DNA from: Bacteroidetes bacterium GWB2_32_14
GTDB lineage: Bacteria > Bacteroidota > Bacteroidia > Bacteroidales > UBA12077
Direction of reading: 5' to 3'
DNA length: 64,000 nt
Assembly (NCBI GenBank): GCA_001768235.1
Contig: MENK01000019.1
Span: 53,267 to 117,266 of the forward strand
A program made the translations under genes and the position numbers. This document shows positions 62,048-64,000 of the stretch, in pieces. Within the stretch, counting starts at the first letter, position 1, and the number at the start of each line of letters is the position of its first letter. The notes under the pieces were generated by a model. The model saw only the letters and a list, made by a program, of their open reading frames with translations. It did no database searches and had not been told where the DNA came from.

Positions 62048-62904
62048 ATATTAAATTTTATATCAATACAACACACTTACAATACAAAGTAACACAAAAA
62101 ATCAATTATTTGGTGAAATAAAAATTCGAGATTCACAATTTATAGTCATATCTTACCTTTCACTAGTCTCTCTAAGCCTAAAGAGTAAAACCTGTGCTTT
62201 ATTATGCTCAATATTCCTGTTTTCAAATCAACTCATCTTCAAATTAACTTCCCGGATTTGAAAAAAAAAGATGTTGTTAAAAACTTTCCCTACAGGTTTT
62301 GCGTATAAAAATTTACTATAATTTATTGATTATGAATTTATTTGGGCATATATTTTGTTTAAAAAATAAGATACTGTTTTTAATCAAAAAAAATGCCTGA
62401 TTTTTGCCAGCGTATTGATATTTAGTTATTTTTATAAAGTTTCGTTTAATTGATGGATTTTTTCAAACATTTTATCAACAAGATGAAGTAATTTTGGAAT
62501 TCTTTTTAAAACAAAGGCAGGTAAACAGTGTTATATATGTTCGATTAGATTCGAACGAATAAACAGAGTGAAGAATAACGAAAACAGAAATCGCATTTCC
62601 CCTGATTTTATGAGCAACAGGCTAAAAACAAGAGGAAAGAGCATGTGTCAATATATTGCCCATATATTGAGAAAAATTTCTATTGCCGTTTCAAAAACAC
62701 TTCAGTACAGTACATCTTATTTCCCAAATACGCTATATTGCTTTAACCCGTTGGTTCTTACAAATAATATCAACCCCGGGTTTTTGTATTTGGGCATAGT
62801 TTATAATGCATCCGGGAATTTACAACCGGATTATCTTGGTAAGCAAAAACAACTTATAAAGCCTGAGTTGTTTACAACACAGAAAAATTGTAAGGAGACA
62901 CAAT
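62048..62904. other. Long AT-rich intergenic region, no supported gene
   Basis: These 857 nt lie between divergent pyrH and the repeat-protein gene. A rightward frame from GTG 62568 to 62921 exists but has no family resemblance and overlaps the next gene. A TATGTTCG -7-like element (62536-62543) runs into a perfect 6-bp-arm palindrome GTTCGA-N6-TCGAAC (62539-62556), which could be an operator for the downstream gene. I see no tRNA or known RNA. Confidence 0.45.
62893..62897 (+). promoter_or_regulatory. Shine-Dalgarno sequence of the repeat-protein gene
   Basis: AGGAG sits 7 nt before the ATG at 62905. A second, GGAGG at 62954-62958, stands 9 nt before an in-frame ATG at 62968. Clear Shine-Dalgarno sequences are uncommon in this phylum, so either start may be used. 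Confidence 0.5.
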
Positions 62905-64000
62905 ATGGATACATTAGTTAGAACATCTTCCACTGTTTTAGTCAGAAAGTCCGGGAGGATAAAAAGAATGAAAAAGTCCTTGTCAATCAAGGGTTTTTCA
63001 TGGACTGTAATCCTGTTATTAATCCTGGGATTCTTCGAATCTTACGGGCAGGGAGTAGGTATTAGCGAAACGACTATTACGCCGGATAATTCGGCAATAT
63101 TGGAACTGAGGTCGGTTTCGAGAGGATTCTTAGTACCCCGTGTAACCACTATGCAGCGTGAAGCTATTGTTGCTCCCGCGCAAGGCTTATTCCTTTTTGA
63201 TGTTACTACTCAATCATTCTGGTACTATAACAGTGGCTGGCAACAAATTACAAACCAGGCCCAACTCGACAATATTCAGGCTGAACTCGATACTACTCAG
63301 GTTGGTGCTGGTCTCGATACCGATGGAAAATACATTGCAAATGTCGGAACAAACTACATTGATCCTGCTATTAGCTTGTACAATGCCGACCAATTACTCG
63401 ATGTTCAAGTTAAAGTAAATAGCGATAGAATCGCCGCTGATTCAATCCGGCTCGAAGATGCAACGGACTGGCTCGATGGAAGAATTGTTGCTGATTCCAC
63501 GAACCTTGTAAATACCACTGCCTGGCTTGATACAAGAATCACTAACGATTCCACGAACCTGGTGAATACTACCACCTGGCTCGATGGCAGAATCGTTGCT
63601 GATTCAACCCGGCTCGAAGATGTCACGGACTGGCTCGACGGAAGGATTGTTGCGGATTCCACAAACCTTGTGAATACCACTGCATGGCTTGATACAAGAA
63701 TTACTAACGATTCCACGAACCTGGTAAATACAACCACATGGCTCGATAACAGAATCGTCGCGGATTCAACCCGGCTCGAAGATGTCTCGGACTGGTTAGA
63801 CGGAAGGATTGTTGCTGATTCATCAAACCTGGTAAATACCACTACATGGCTCGATACAAGAATTACAAACGATTCTACAAACCTTGTGAATACTACCACC
63901 TGGCTCGATAGCAGAATCGTCGCTGATTCGATCCGCCTCAGCGCAGACTCAATTCGTCTCGATGATGAGATTGCCAGGGCTATTGCTGCCGAAGATGATC
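62905..64000 (+). CDS. Secreted repeat protein, N-terminal part (runs off the window)
   Basis: An open frame of 365 codons is still open at the window end. A basic N-region and a hydrophobic segment (SWTVILLLILGFFESYGQG) form a signal peptide. GVGISETTITPDNSAILELR, GFLVPRVTTMQREAIV and GLFLFDVTTQSFWYYNSGW follow, the common opening of large Bacteroidota surface or tail-fibre-like proteins. Next comes an array of nine 18-residue units (from 63469), then IRLDDEIARAIAAEDD, which suggests further coiled-coil or fibre repeats. The start may instead be the ATG at 62968. The C-terminus, and thus any sorting or chaperone domain, is outside the window. Confidence 0.82.
   Translation, partial: MDTLVRTSSTVLVRKSGRIKRMKKSLSIKGFSWTVILLLILGFFESYGQGVGISETTITPDNSAILELRSVSRGFLVPRVTTMQREAIVAPAQGLFLFDVTTQSFWYYNSGWQQITNQAQLDNIQAELDTTQVGAGLDTDGKYIANVGTNYIDPAISLYNADQLLDVQVKVNSDRIAADSIRLEDATDWLDGRIVADSTNLVNTTAWLDTRITNDSTNLVNTTTWLDGRIVADSTRLEDVTDWLDGRIVADSTNLVNTTAWLDTRITNDSTNLVNTTTWLDNRIVADSTRLEDVSDWLDGRIVADSSNLVNTTTWLDTRITNDSTNLVNTTTWLDSRIVADSIRLSADSIRLDDEIARAIAAEDD
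63469..63954 (+). repeat. Nested tandem repeat: nine 54-nt units in three 162-nt blocks
   Basis: Units begin at 63469, 63523, 63577, 63631, 63685, 63739, 63793, 63847 and 63901, each starting with the codon for Trp of WLD. Three unit types alternate: WLDGRIVADSTNLVNTTA, WLDTRITNDSTNLVNTTT and WLDGRIVADSTRLEDVTD. Together they form a 54-residue block present three times. The last unit of the third block diverges. The units are in frame and lie within the secreted protein gene. Confidence 0.92.

Noticed and set aside
62568..62921. 117-residue rightward open frame before the repeat-protein gene
   Set aside because: It starts at GTG, has no signal peptide, domain or familiar composition, and overlaps the better-supported gene at 62905 by 17 nt. 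Probably chance.
63405..63899. 164-residue leftward repetitive open frame
   Set aside because: It is the antisense of the 54-nt repeat array; the repeat period keeps the opposite frame open. The plus-strand gene has the signal peptide and family motifs.
63469..63954. Possible CRISPR-like regular repeats
   Set aside because: Units are directly contiguous 54-nt coding repeats without spacers, all in frame in one protein.
1..64000. Prophage, integrative element or defence island
   Set aside because: No integrase, transposase, terminase, portal, restriction or CRISPR-associated gene was recognised; genes are mostly core Bacteroidota functions.

Overview
The window is AT-rich chromosomal DNA from a member of the Bacteroidota, most likely a Bacteroidales/Marinilabiliales-type bacterium. 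The evidence is a SdhCAB-type complex II operon, families largely confined to this phylum (DUF3098, DUF6048, DUF6452, the FISUMP domain, the SAILEL...GFLVPR surface-protein N-terminus), TlpA-like lipoproteins with DUF4369-type N-termini, and promoters of the phylum's TTG-N19-TAnnTTTG type. I see no phage, integrase, transposase, CRISPR array or recognisable defence system.

Layout. 1-48: start of a leftward aminopeptidase P-like gene cut by the window edge. 173-3638: sdhC-sdhA-sdhB. 3715-10850: housekeeping genes on both strands (rRNA methyltransferase, flavoprotein, Xaa-Pro peptidase, conserved unknown, CPBP protease, dusB). 10880-14907: leftward nadB followed by two lipid-linked sugar transferases. 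15011-19037: glyS with a clear promoter, then a GT4 glycosyltransferase and a UDP-GlcNAc 2-epimerase. 19041-26683: leftward exopolysaccharide-type cluster (flippase, FISUMP lipoprotein, FkbM methyltransferase, two GT4 enzymes, and a tight CapA/ATP-grasp pair). 26803-33132: yfhO-like, ftsX, DUF3098, uppP, truB, queA. 33181-37297: leftward udg, 2-hydroxyacid dehydrogenase, ahcY, ribF. 37402-44500: a dense rightward run of two thioredoxin-like lipoproteins (one without its CxxC), an LpxH-like phosphatase, DUF6452, DUF6048, a STAS-like protein, a hydrolase and a GH20 hexosaminidase. 44921-47251: a transmembrane sensor without an output domain. 47304-52314: leftward spy-like gene, ctp protease, dCMP deaminase, tRNA-Leu(CAA), dxs. 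52450-54504: OmpA-like lipoprotein and a radical SAM/SPASM protein. 54558-60479: a four-gene operon of TonB-dependent receptor, periplasmic binding lipoprotein, YfiR-like protein and hybrid histidine kinase. 60615-62047: pyrH-frr, leftward. 62905-64000: start of a secreted repeat protein that runs off the window.

The most interesting part is the 54558-60479 operon. It looks like a complete envelope sensory pathway in which the sensor normally associated with YfiR (CHASE8-type, usually on a diguanylate cyclase) sits on a hybrid histidine kinase, preceded by a ligand-binding lipoprotein that has no transporter beside it. Next are the right-edge surface protein, with a nested 54-nt/162-nt repeat, and the CapA/ATP-grasp pair in the polysaccharide cluster. 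All functional calls come from reading motifs and gene order; no searches were run.
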